Below, piece by piece: positions 1 to 5,309 of a DNA stretch of 5,309 nt. Every line of letters starts with the position of its first letter. Positions within the stretch are counted from its first letter, which is position 1. Below the pieces are notes generated by a model that had not been told where the DNA came from, made no database searches, and saw nothing but the letters and a program-made list of their open reading frames with translations. The translations under genes were made by a program, and so were the position numbers. This stretch comes from Arenicella sp. (GTDB taxonomy: Bacteria > Pseudomonadota > Gammaproteobacteria > Arenicellales > Arenicellaceae), in contig JALZWI010000038.1 of assembly GCA_023299895.1 (NCBI GenBank), positions 1 through 5,309 of the forward strand. The letters are read 5' to 3'.

Positions 1-325
1 ATTTAATCACAACTGACGAGATTAAGCAAAACAAGCGACTTCCAACCAACAAACAAACAAATAACCTTCAAAAAAAACACCACTATTAAAAAGGTTTGTC
101 GAGTAAACATAACTTCTTTTTAAGCCATCAAGCGTTGAATATAAAACTCGCCTTAAATCGAATTCGCATCTCTCTTTGATAGATTAACGCCATAAGTATT
201 AATTCTTAAATACTTCTTTTGAACTCTAAGGCAAATTCTAGCTGAAAAACTGTCAGCAATAAGTAATAATCCCTGTCTTTATAGCCAGACAATGTAAATT
301 AATCTTCCTAATAGCGAGCTGTCCT
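1..325. other. AT-rich region without a convincing gene, upstream of coaBC
   Basis: I see no gene with recognisable homology here on either strand. The stretch is AT-rich, with an AAAC-type low-complexity run at about 48-64. The pyrimidine-rich motif CTTCTTTT occurs twice, at about 113-120 and 213-220. Stops interrupt every frame. The coaBC frame itself is open from 263, but homology to CoaBC only starts near 326. A short inverted repeat, GCTGA (241-245) with TCAGC (253-257), and another, TGTCT (274-278) with AGACA (287-291), lie near the presumed coaBC promoter; both are short enough to be chance. In many gammaproteobacteria a divergent radC precedes coaBC, but I see no RadC-like coding on the minus strand. 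A 35-codon hydrophobic minus-strand frame (110 down to 3) is discussed under findings. Confidence 0.6.
242..270 (+). promoter_or_regulatory. Candidate sigma-70 promoter for coaBC-dut
   Basis: A -35-like CTGAAA (242-247, four of six matches to TTGACA) is followed after 17 bp by AATAAT (265-270, five of six matches to TATAAT). The predicted transcription start is near 277, giving a leader of about 50 nt before the presumed coaBC start at 326. The spacing is ideal, but the region is AT-rich, so a chance match is quite possible. A weaker alternative is TTGATA at 176-181 with an imperfect -10 around 198-203. Confidence 0.3.
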
Positions 326-1522
326 ATCAAAAGTTTACAAAACAAACGCGTTTTACTCGGTATTAGTGCCGGTATTGCTGCATACAAAACCCCAGATTTA
401 GTCCGCAAACTCACGGAGCGCGGCGCACAAGTACAAGTGATCATGAGCAAAAACTCTGATCAATTTGTCGCTCCTCTTGCATTACAAGCAGTCTGCGGCC
501 ACGCGGTACACAGCTACGCAATGACAGCTGAAAGTGAAACTGGCATGGGCCATATTGATTTAGCTCGTTGGGCAGATATAGTATTAATCGCGCCCGCGAC
601 AGCTAATATTATCGCTCGCCTGTGCCAAGGCAATGCTGATGAACTATTAACCACGGTTTGCGTTGCCACCCAAGCTCCAATCGCCATAGCACCTGCAATG
701 AATCAGCAAATGTGGCAGAACCAAGCCACTATTGACAATATTGCATTGCTAGCTAAACGCGATATTCATATCTTAGGACCAGACTCAGGTGATCAAGCCT
801 GTGGTGAGGTAGGTTTAGGGCGCATGCTTGAACCTGTTGATATTGCCGAACGCCTTGGCGACACCTTCAAGACAACGACATTAACTGGTAAATCGGTAAT
901 GATTACTGCTGGCCCTACGTGGGAAGCGCTCGATCCAGTTCGCGGTATTACCAATCATAGCTCTGGGTTGATGGGCTATGCCCTCGCCCAAACCGCCATT
1001 GACGCAGGCGCTAAGGTAACGTTAGTTAGCGGTCCGACCCATATCAATAAACCTGACAGAGCACACATCATTGATGTTGTTTCAGCGCAAGATATGTACG
1101 ATGCAGTGATGCAAAATATTGAAAAGCAAGATATTTTTATTGCTGTCGCAGCCGTTGCAGATTATCGACCTGTCGTAACTGATGATAAAAAAATCAAAAA
1201 AAATGCAGATGAGATGACAATTGAACTCGTCAAAAACAAAGACATTCTAGCGGAAGTTGCTGGCTTGGCTAACCCACCTTATTGTGTGGGCTTTGCGGCT
1301 GAAACAAATGACGTGATTGATTATGCCCGCAATAAGCTAAACAAGAAAAAGTTAGATTTAATTGCGGCCAATCATGTTGGCGGCACTGAAACAGGCTTTA
1401 AAACCACTCAAAATGCAATCACACTGATTAGCAAAAACGATGTTGTTGAATTGCCATTACAAAGCAAACATTCGTTAGCGCGCAGCTTGATCGACCAAAT
1501 TAGTCGCCGCTATTCTAAATAA
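326..1522 (+). CDS. coaBC: Bifunctional phosphopantothenoylcysteine decarboxylase / phosphopantothenate-cysteine ligase (CoaBC, Dfp), apparent ATC start
   Basis: This cytoplasmic FMN flavoprotein makes two consecutive steps of coenzyme A synthesis. CoaB joins 4'-phosphopantothenate to cysteine using CTP, and CoaC decarboxylates the product to 4'-phosphopantetheine. Counting from 326 the protein has 398 residues (E. coli Dfp has 406). The CoaC half shows a flavin-binding GISAGIAAYK at 12-21, the catalytic His in GHIDLARWAD (His76), PAMNQQMW (Asn126) and the active-site Cys in QACG (Cys159). The CoaB half starts near 190 with ITAGPTWEALDPVRGITNHSSG (seen as consecutive pieces; Asn210), and has KKIKK (Lys289) and GFAAETND. 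These residues fall within one position of their E. coli counterparts, which fixes the start near 326. No ATG, GTG or TTG exists in frame between the stop at 260-262 and GTG 437, so the start looks like ATC. Starting at GTG 437 would delete 37 residues, including the flavin motif. No strong Shine-Dalgarno sequence is visible. dut follows after 24 bp. Product identity is very sure; the start is not. Confidence 0.85.
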   Translation: MKSLQNKRVLLGISAGIAAYKTPDLVRKLTERGAQVQVIMSKNSDQFVAPLALQAVCGHAVHSYAMTAESETGMGHIDLARWADIVLIAPATANIIARLCQGNADELLTTVCVATQAPIAIAPAMNQQMWQNQATIDNIALLAKRDIHILGPDSGDQACGEVGLGRMLEPVDIAERLGDTFKTTTLTGKSVMITAGPTWEALDPVRGITNHSSGLMGYALAQTAIDAGAKVTLVSGPTHINKPDRAHIIDVVSAQDMYDAVMQNIEKQDIFIAVAAVADYRPVVTDDKKIKKNADEMTIELVKNKDILAEVAGLANPPYCVGFAAETNDVIDYARNKLNKKKLDLIAANHVGGTETGFKTTQNAITLISKNDVVELPLQSKHSLARSLIDQISRRYSK

Positions 1523-1546
1523 TAAATTCTAAAATAACTTGTAACC

Positions 1547-2005
1547 ATGAAACAATCTATTCAACTTAAGATACTCGACTCTCGTATTGGCAATGAGTTT
1601 GAAATACCTGATTATGCGACCGCTGGCTCTGCTGGTATAGACTTACGCGCTTGTGTTAATGAAGATACCGTCATTACACCAGGTCAAACGGTGTTGATTC
1701 CAACAGGCATGTCAATTTATGTACAAGACCCTACTCTGGCTGCCATTTTGTTACCGCGCTCTGGCTTGGGTCATAAACATGGCATTGTGTTAGGCAATCT
1801 TACTGGGTTGATTGATTCTGACTATCAAGGCCCATTAATGGTGTCATTATGGAATCGGGGAGATACGCAATTCACAGTGCAACCAGGGGATCGTATTGCA
1901 CAAATGGTTATTGTTCCAATTGTCCAAGCCCAGTTTGAAATTGTTGATGAATTTGGCACCAGCGATCGAGCCGAAGGCGGCTTTGGTCATACTGGGGTAA
2001 AATAA
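1547..2005 (+). CDS. dut: Deoxyuridine 5'-triphosphate nucleotidohydrolase (dUTPase)
   Basis: The enzyme hydrolyses dUTP to dUMP and pyrophosphate. This keeps uracil out of DNA and provides the substrate for thymidylate synthase. It belongs to the homotrimeric, Mg-dependent, all-beta dUTPase family. The protein has 152 residues, against 151 in E. coli. All five family motifs are present in order: [10 protein letters not shown] (26-35), [10 protein letters not shown] (70-79), [15 protein letters not shown] (83-97, with the catalytic Asp in LIDSDY), RIAQMVIVP (116-124) and the C-terminal, glycine-rich [10 protein letters not shown] (141-150), which closes over the nucleotide. The usual form of the last motif is RGEGGFG; Ala for the first Gly is a mild variant. 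The ATG at 1547 gives the expected N-terminus, although no clear Shine-Dalgarno sequence precedes it. The 24-bp gap after coaBC without a terminator suggests co-transcription, and coaBC-dut adjacency is common in proteobacteria. No obvious terminator follows. Confidence 0.97.
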   Translation: MKQSIQLKILDSRIGNEFEIPDYATAGSAGIDLRACVNEDTVITPGQTVLIPTGMSIYVQDPTLAAILLPRSGLGHKHGIVLGNLTGLIDSDYQGPLMVSLWNRGDTQFTVQPGDRIAQMVIVPIVQAQFEIVDEFGTSDRAEGGFGHTGVK

Positions 2006-2061
2006 GACATCAATAAATAGCCAAGTACTACTTAGCCTAATCAACAATATCGACAGATAAT

Positions 2062-2090
2062 CTGGCATTTAAGTCATGTTTTGCTATACT
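2062..2090 (+). promoter_or_regulatory. Probable sigma-70 promoter of gltA (extended -10)
   Basis: The -10 hexamer TATACT (2085-2090) is preceded directly by TGC, making an extended -10 element. A -35-like CTGGCA (2062-2067, four of six matches to TTGACA) sits exactly 17 bp upstream. The predicted transcription start is about 2096-2098, which leaves a leader of roughly 175 nt before the gltA ATG. The combination of extended -10 and correct spacing makes this the best promoter candidate in the window. No activator or repressor site is recognisable with confidence. Confidence 0.55.
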
Positions 2091-2100
2091 TACACGGCTT

Positions 2101-2158
2101 GAGTTGGTGACGTTGATCTAATCGACACAATGAAGTCCGTATAGGTAGAAGCCAACTC
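2101..2158 (+). promoter_or_regulatory. Potential stem-loop domain at the 5' end of the gltA leader
   Basis: GAGTTGG (2101-2107) is perfectly complementary to CCAACTC (2152-2158), with a possible flanking G-U pair on each side. The stem encloses a second small hairpin: GTTGAT (2112-2117) pairs with ATCGAC (2121-2126), including one G-U pair, around a CTA loop. The stem starts only a few bases after the predicted transcription start, so it would form a 5'-terminal structure in the gltA mRNA. It could protect the 5' end or be part of a cis-regulatory element. I do not recognise it as a named RNA family. The pairing is seen in the sequence; the function is inference. Confidence 0.3.
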
Positions 2159-2179
2159 GCTTTACCCTAAATTCAAGAC

Positions 2180-2200
2180 CCATTATGATTTTCATAATGG
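2180..2200 (+). repeat. Perfect 9-bp inverted repeat in the gltA leader
   Basis: CCATTATGA (2180-2188) and TCATAATGG (2192-2200) are exact reverse complements separated by TTT. In RNA this would be a 9-bp hairpin with a three-base loop; in DNA it is a 21-bp dyad suitable for a dimeric regulator. It lies about 90 bp downstream of the -10 element and 72 bp before the gltA start codon. No T-run follows, so it is not a typical intrinsic terminator. Its exactness stands out in a non-coding stretch, but its role cannot be read from sequence alone. Confidence 0.6.
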
Positions 2201-2260
2201 AATAGTGTGTTCCGCTGCGTTCCAAGTGTGTGAAATGCAACAACTGAATACCCAAATAAT

Positions 2261-2266
2261 AGAGAG
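2261..2266 (+). promoter_or_regulatory. Ribosome binding site of gltA
   Basis: AGAGAG lies five bases before the ATG at 2272. It is a moderate purine-rich Shine-Dalgarno match and supports this start, which also gives a protein of exactly the E. coli GltA length. It is the only reasonable Shine-Dalgarno-like sequence seen in front of any gene in this window. Confidence 0.55.
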
Positions 2267-2271
2267 CAATT

Positions 2272-3555
2272 ATGTCAGATACCTTAAGCATAAAAGATAA
2301 CCGCACCGGCAAAGAATACGAAGTTGATATTGTCGACGACAATATTAAAGCCTCAGATTTACGCCAAATCAAAGTGAATGATGCTGACTTTGGGATGATG
2401 AGCTATGACCCTGGCTATTTAAATACCGCATCATGCACAAGCCGAATTACTGACTTACATGGTGCAGAGGGAATTTTGCGCTATCGCGGCTACCCTATCG
2501 AACAATTAGCTGCCAAAAGCACCTTTTTAGACGTTGTTTATCTCTTGTTTAATGGCGAATTACCTAACTCTAAAGAATCCAGCGATTGGAGTAACCGCAT
2601 TACTCATCACACCATGTTGCATGAGAAAACCAAACATTTGTTGGAAGGCTTCAACTATGACGCACATCCAATGGGTGTATTCATTTCAACAGTGGCCGCT
2701 TTATCAACCTATTATCCAGAAGCTAAAGATGTTGATGATAAAGAAAACCGTATGCTACAGGCAGTGCGCTTAATTGGTAAAACACCAACGATAGCCGCTT
2801 ATGCTTATCGTAACAGTCGCGGCCTACCTACCATCTATCCCGATAATGAACTGAGTTATACTGGTAACTTCTTGAACATGATGTATCGCATGGTTGAGCC
2901 TCGTTATCAAACTGACCCTGTATTAGAGCGCGCCTTAGATGTGCTCTTTATATTGCATGCAGATCATGAACAAAACTGTTCTACCAGCGCGATGCGTAAT
3001 ATTGCAAGCTCTAAAGCAGATCCCTATGTATCTGTTGCCGGTGCTGCTGCTGCACTTTACGGCCCTTCTCATGGTGGCGCCAACGAAGCCGTATTACATA
3101 TGTTGCGGGAAATTGGCAGCGTAGACAAAGTTGGTGATTACGTTAAACGCGTTAAAACCGGCGAAATGCGCTTGATGGGTTTTGGTCATCGGGTTTATAA
3201 AAATTATGACCCTCGTGCAAAAATTGTAAAAGAAACCGCTGATTCAGTATTTGAAGTAACTGGCCGCAACCCACTTATAGACGTTGCCATGGAGTTAGAA
3301 CGCATCGCCTTAGAAGATGATTACTTTGTTAAACGTAATCTATATCCAAATGTGGATTTTTATTCAGGCTTGATCTATGAGGCGATGGGATTTCCGATGG
3401 AAGCCTTTACCGTCTTGTTCGCTATTCCGCGTACAGCTGGCTGGTTATCACAGTGGATGGAGTTAATTGAAGATCCTGAGTTCAGAATTACTCGACCACG
3501 CCAAAACTATCAAGGCTACGGTGAGCGTCATATTCCAGATGACTACAAAATATAA
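2272..3555 (+). CDS. gltA: Citrate synthase, type II (hexameric gammaproteobacterial type)
   Basis: This cytoplasmic enzyme condenses acetyl-CoA with oxaloacetate to give citrate, the entry step of the TCA cycle. The protein has 427 residues, the same as E. coli GltA. An N-terminal beta-rich segment (about 1-50, with SYDPGYLNTASC at 44-55) is typical of the NADH-regulated type II enzymes. The helical catalytic body follows, with RYRGYPIEQLA (70-80) and HADHEQNCSTS (229-239). The catalytic triad is visible: His267 in GPSHGGANEA, His306 in GFGHRVYKNYDPRA and Asp362 in PNVDFYSG. Arg166 and Lys170 (VRLIGK) match basic residues of the E. coli NADH site. The reactive Cys206 of E. coli has no counterpart, since residues 203-212 contain no cysteine, so NADH inhibition may differ. 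The gene has its own predicted promoter and leader and a strong terminator, so it is probably monocistronic. A 2-methylcitrate synthase is unlikely given the length and N-terminal domain. Confidence 0.97.
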   Translation: MSDTLSIKDNRTGKEYEVDIVDDNIKASDLRQIKVNDADFGMMSYDPGYLNTASCTSRITDLHGAEGILRYRGYPIEQLAAKSTFLDVVYLLFNGELPNSKESSDWSNRITHHTMLHEKTKHLLEGFNYDAHPMGVFISTVAALSTYYPEAKDVDDKENRMLQAVRLIGKTPTIAAYAYRNSRGLPTIYPDNELSYTGNFLNMMYRMVEPRYQTDPVLERALDVLFILHADHEQNCSTSAMRNIASSKADPYVSVAGAAAALYGPSHGGANEAVLHMLREIGSVDKVGDYVKRVKTGEMRLMGFGHRVYKNYDPRAKIVKETADSVFEVTGRNPLIDVAMELERIALEDDYFVKRNLYPNVDFYSGLIYEAMGFPMEAFTVLFAIPRTAGWLSQWMELIEDPEFRITRPRQNYQGYGERHIPDDYKI

Positions 3556-3563
3556 TCATTAGT

Positions 3564-3602
3564 GGCATAAAAAAACGGCTTCGATAGCCGTTTTTTTATG
3601 CC
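3564..3602 (+). terminator. Strong intrinsic terminator after gltA
   Basis: The sequence forms a perfect 17-bp stem: GGCAT, seven A and CGGCT (3564-3580) pair with AGCCG, seven T and ATGCC (3586-3602) around a five-base TCGAT loop. The functional core is the GC-rich CGGCT/AGCCG hairpin followed by seven T (3591-3597). The hairpin begins nine bases after the gltA stop codon. Because the A-tract mirrors the T-tract, it could also stop transcription from the minus strand. It separates gltA from sucA. Confidence 0.95.
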
Positions 3603-3747
3603 TAAAGACTTATCTCAGCAAATACACAAATAGACACTAAATATTCCCAAGCTACTCACTTTTATAGTAATCATATTTGGAGAAATAATAAATTTAATTA
3701 TTTTTACTCATATCTATACACAGCTTTGGATATCAAAACTTAAACAC

Positions 3748-3756
3748 TGATACAAT
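3748..3756 (+). promoter_or_regulatory. Candidate extended -10 promoter of sucA
   Basis: TGA directly precedes TACAAT (3751-3756, five of six matches to TATAAT), forming an extended -10 element. The best -35-like sequence is TTGGAT (3726-3731), but its spacing of 19 bp is long. The predicted start near 3763 gives a leader of about 32 nt before the sucA ATG. A promoter is expected here because a strong terminator closes gltA. The remaining intergenic DNA (3603-3747) is very AT-rich, with an imperfect AT dyad (AAATAAT at 3683-3689, ATTATTT at 3697-3703), and holds no gene that I can see. Confidence 0.4.
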
Positions 3757-3794
3757 ATAACTATATAAATAGACTAACCCCCTATAAATAAATT

Positions 3795-5309
3795 ATGACT
3801 GATGCAGCTAACGATAATAGCAGCCTTTTAAATGGCCAAAATGTCACCTTTTTAGAAAGTATTTTTGAGCAGTATCAGGAAGATCCAAATTCTGTTGCCG
3901 CAGAGTGGCAGGCTTATTTCGCAAACCTGCCAACATCGGAATTAAGCAGTACTAGTGGAGATACCAAAACACTCGGACTCGACGCAGCAATGGCTACCAA
4001 GCAAAGCGGTGTTTCGCGCTTAATCAGCACCTATCGGGCGATGGGGCATAAACGAGCTAATATTGACCCAATCAGTGAAATGGAAGTGCAGGATGCGCCT
4101 GAGCTAGAGCTGGAGTACCATGGTTTAAGTGAAATTGATTTGGATATCGTATTTTCTACCGGCCCGCTAAGGGGACCTGATTCCGCAACATTAAGAGATA
4201 TTGTTGCCCTTCTCAAATATTCCTACTGTGGTTCAATTGGTTATGAATACGGCCATATCTCGAGTGCGGAGCAACGACGTTGGATTCGAACACGCCTTGA
4301 ACTCCCGCTTGGTCAAGATCCTTTTAATGCTAAACAAAAAAAACACATCTTAGCTCGTATTACTGCTGCCGAAGGAATGGAACGTTATTTACATAATCGT
4401 TATGTCGGCCAAAAACGCTTTTCTCTGGAAGGCGGTGAAAGTTTGATTCCTATGCTCGACCACATTATTCAAGATGGCGGCAAAAATGGCATCAAAGAAT
4501 TCATTATAGGCATGGCCCATCGTGGGCGCTTAAATGTGCTCGTGAATACCCTTGGCAAATCACCTGAAAACATATTTTCAGAATTTGAAGGCAAACATGA
4601 TATTAATGAGTTAGCACAAAGTGGTGATGTGAAATATCATCAAGGATTTTCCTCTGACATACAAACCGATGGCGGCAGAGTACACCTTTCTCTCGCCTTC
4701 AACCCATCTCATTTAGAAATTGTTAGCCCTGTAGTTGAAGGCTCGGTTCGAGCTCGTCAAGAGCGTCGTGATGATAATAATGGCGCTACTGTTTTACCTA
4801 TTTCAATCCATGGTGATGCCGCTTTTGCGGGTCAAGGGGTCGTTATGGAAACTTTTCAGATGTCAGGTTGTCGTGGTTATCGAACTGGCGGCACTGTACA
4901 TATTGTGATTAATAATCAAATCGGGTTTACCACCAGTAACCCGAAAGACTCTAGATCGACACCATACTGTACAGAAGTAGCCAAAATGGTTGGTGCGCCC
5001 ATCTTCCACGTTAATGGTGATGATCCAGAGGCAGTCGTATTTGCGACGCAAATCGCGTTGGATTTTCGTAACAAATTTCATAAAAATGTCGTCATTGACT
5101 TAGTTTGTTATCGTCGTCATGGCCATAATGAGTCCGATGAACCAGCGGTAACACAGCCAATAATGTATAAAACCATTAAAGCGCTACCGACAAGCCGACG
5201 CGTCTACGCGCAAAAGCTCATCGATCAGGGTGTCATTACGGCCAAAGATGAAAAACAAATGATCGCTGATTATCGAGCATCACTGGAAGCGGGTGATCGA
5301 GTAGTGCCT
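3795..5309 (+). CDS. sucA: 2-oxoglutarate dehydrogenase E1 component, N-terminal 505 residues (cut by window end)
   Basis: This is the thiamine-diphosphate-dependent E1 subunit of the 2-oxoglutarate dehydrogenase complex. It decarboxylates 2-oxoglutarate and passes the succinyl group to the lipoyl arm of SucB. The frame is open from ATG 3795 to the window edge, covering 505 codons of a family usually near 930-945. An N-terminal E2-binding segment (about 17-45, FLESIFEQYQEDP then AEWQAYF) is followed by a linker and the catalytic domain. Motifs seen are GMAHRGRLNVLVN (239-251), GKHDIN with His268, NPSHLEIVSP with His306, HGDAAFAGQGV (339-349, Asp341 of the thiamine-diphosphate and Mg site), VINNQIGFTT (371-380) and CYRRHGHNESDEPA (438-451). 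His268, His306 and Asp341 match E. coli His260, His298 and Asp333 at a constant offset of eight. No Shine-Dalgarno sequence is evident before the ATG. sucB and perhaps lpd are expected beyond the edge. Completeness cannot be judged. Confidence 0.97.
   Translation, partial: MTDAANDNSSLLNGQNVTFLESIFEQYQEDPNSVAAEWQAYFANLPTSELSSTSGDTKTLGLDAAMATKQSGVSRLISTYRAMGHKRANIDPISEMEVQDAPELELEYHGLSEIDLDIVFSTGPLRGPDSATLRDIVALLKYSYCGSIGYEYGHISSAEQRRWIRTRLELPLGQDPFNAKQKKHILARITAAEGMERYLHNRYVGQKRFSLEGGESLIPMLDHIIQDGGKNGIKEFIIGMAHRGRLNVLVNTLGKSPENIFSEFEGKHDINELAQSGDVKYHQGFSSDIQTDGGRVHLSLAFNPSHLEIVSPVVEGSVRARQERRDDNNGATVLPISIHGDAAFAGQGVVMETFQMSGCRGYRTGGTVHIVINNQIGFTTSNPKDSRSTPYCTEVAKMVGAPIFHVNGDDPEAVVFATQIALDFRNKFHKNVVIDLVCYRRHGHNESDEPAVTQPIMYKTIKALPTSRRVYAQKLIDQGVITAKDEKQMIADYRASLEAGDRVVP

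Noticed and set aside
18..175. 57-codon minus-strand open stretch upstream of coaBC, considered as a radC remnant
   Set aside because: It has no start codon at its upstream end and no RadC motifs; it looks like random AT-rich translation.
253..450. 65-codon minus-strand frame overlapping the coaBC 5' end
   Set aside because: It is antisense to a region with clear CoaBC homology and shows no recognisable protein features.
2023..2033. AAGTA/TACTT dyad after dut, considered as a terminator
   Set aside because: The arms are separated by a single base, which cannot form an RNA hairpin of that length, and no T-run follows.
1847..2068. 73-codon minus-strand frame across the dut 3' end
   Set aside because: It is a shadow of dut, whose motifs 4 and 5 are read on the + strand here.
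2130..2144. Four-codon upstream ORF (ATG AAG TCC GTA TAG) in the gltA leader
   Set aside because: No Shine-Dalgarno sequence and no run of regulatory codons. Two other leader ATGs (2185, six codons; 2235, out of frame and overlapping the gltA start) also lack ribosome binding sites.
2118..2372. 84-codon minus-strand frame over the gltA leader and start
   Set aside because: Half of it is antisense to the gltA coding region and the rest covers the leader; there is no family resemblance.
2534..3124. Two + strand frames (79 and 61 codons) inside gltA
   Set aside because: Both lie in an alternative frame of gltA, whose catalytic residues are read through in the main frame.
3731..3743. IHF-like site (TATCAA, four bases, TAA) before sucA
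   Set aside because: It misses one conserved position of the IHF consensus, and AT-rich DNA gives such near-matches often.
4031..5081. Two minus-strand frames (61 and 72 codons) inside sucA
   Set aside because: They are antisense to well-conserved SucA sequence and have no features of their own.

Overview
The window is ordinary core-metabolism DNA from a proteobacterium, most likely a gammaproteobacterium of moderate-to-low GC content (judged by eye). All four protein-coding genes lie on the + strand. In order they are coaBC (coenzyme A synthesis), dut (dUTPase), gltA (citrate synthase) and the first 505 codons of sucA (2-oxoglutarate dehydrogenase E1), which runs off the right edge. The proteins align easily by eye with the Escherichia coli versions, and GltA has the same length (427 aa). 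The coaBC-dut pair is widespread in gamma- and betaproteobacteria. A direct gltA-to-sucA order, without sdhCDAB between or divergent, is more like betaproteobacterial layouts, so the class assignment is not firm.

Layout: positions 1-325 are AT-rich and hold no convincing gene. coaBC follows. Its reading frame is open from 263, and homology starts at about 326, but the frame has no ATG, GTG or TTG before the GTG at 437. The only in-place start is an ATC at 326. dut follows after 24 bp and is probably co-transcribed. A 266-bp gap (2006-2271) contains a good extended -10 promoter and a leader of about 175 nt with several potential hairpins, one of them a perfect 9-bp stem. gltA follows and ends in a very clear intrinsic terminator. 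A second AT-rich gap (3603-3794) carries a plausible extended -10 promoter just before sucA.

Functionally, gltA and sucA supply the first step of the TCA cycle and the E1 component of the 2-oxoglutarate dehydrogenase complex. They are neighbours but are separated by a terminator and a new promoter, so they look like independent transcription units. CoaBC makes 4'-phosphopantetheine on the way to the CoA that both enzymes depend on. Dut keeps uracil out of DNA and supplies dUMP.

I found no mobile element, CRISPR array, tRNA, rRNA or defence or secondary-metabolism system. The points most worth checking are the missing standard start codon of coaBC and the structured gltA leader.
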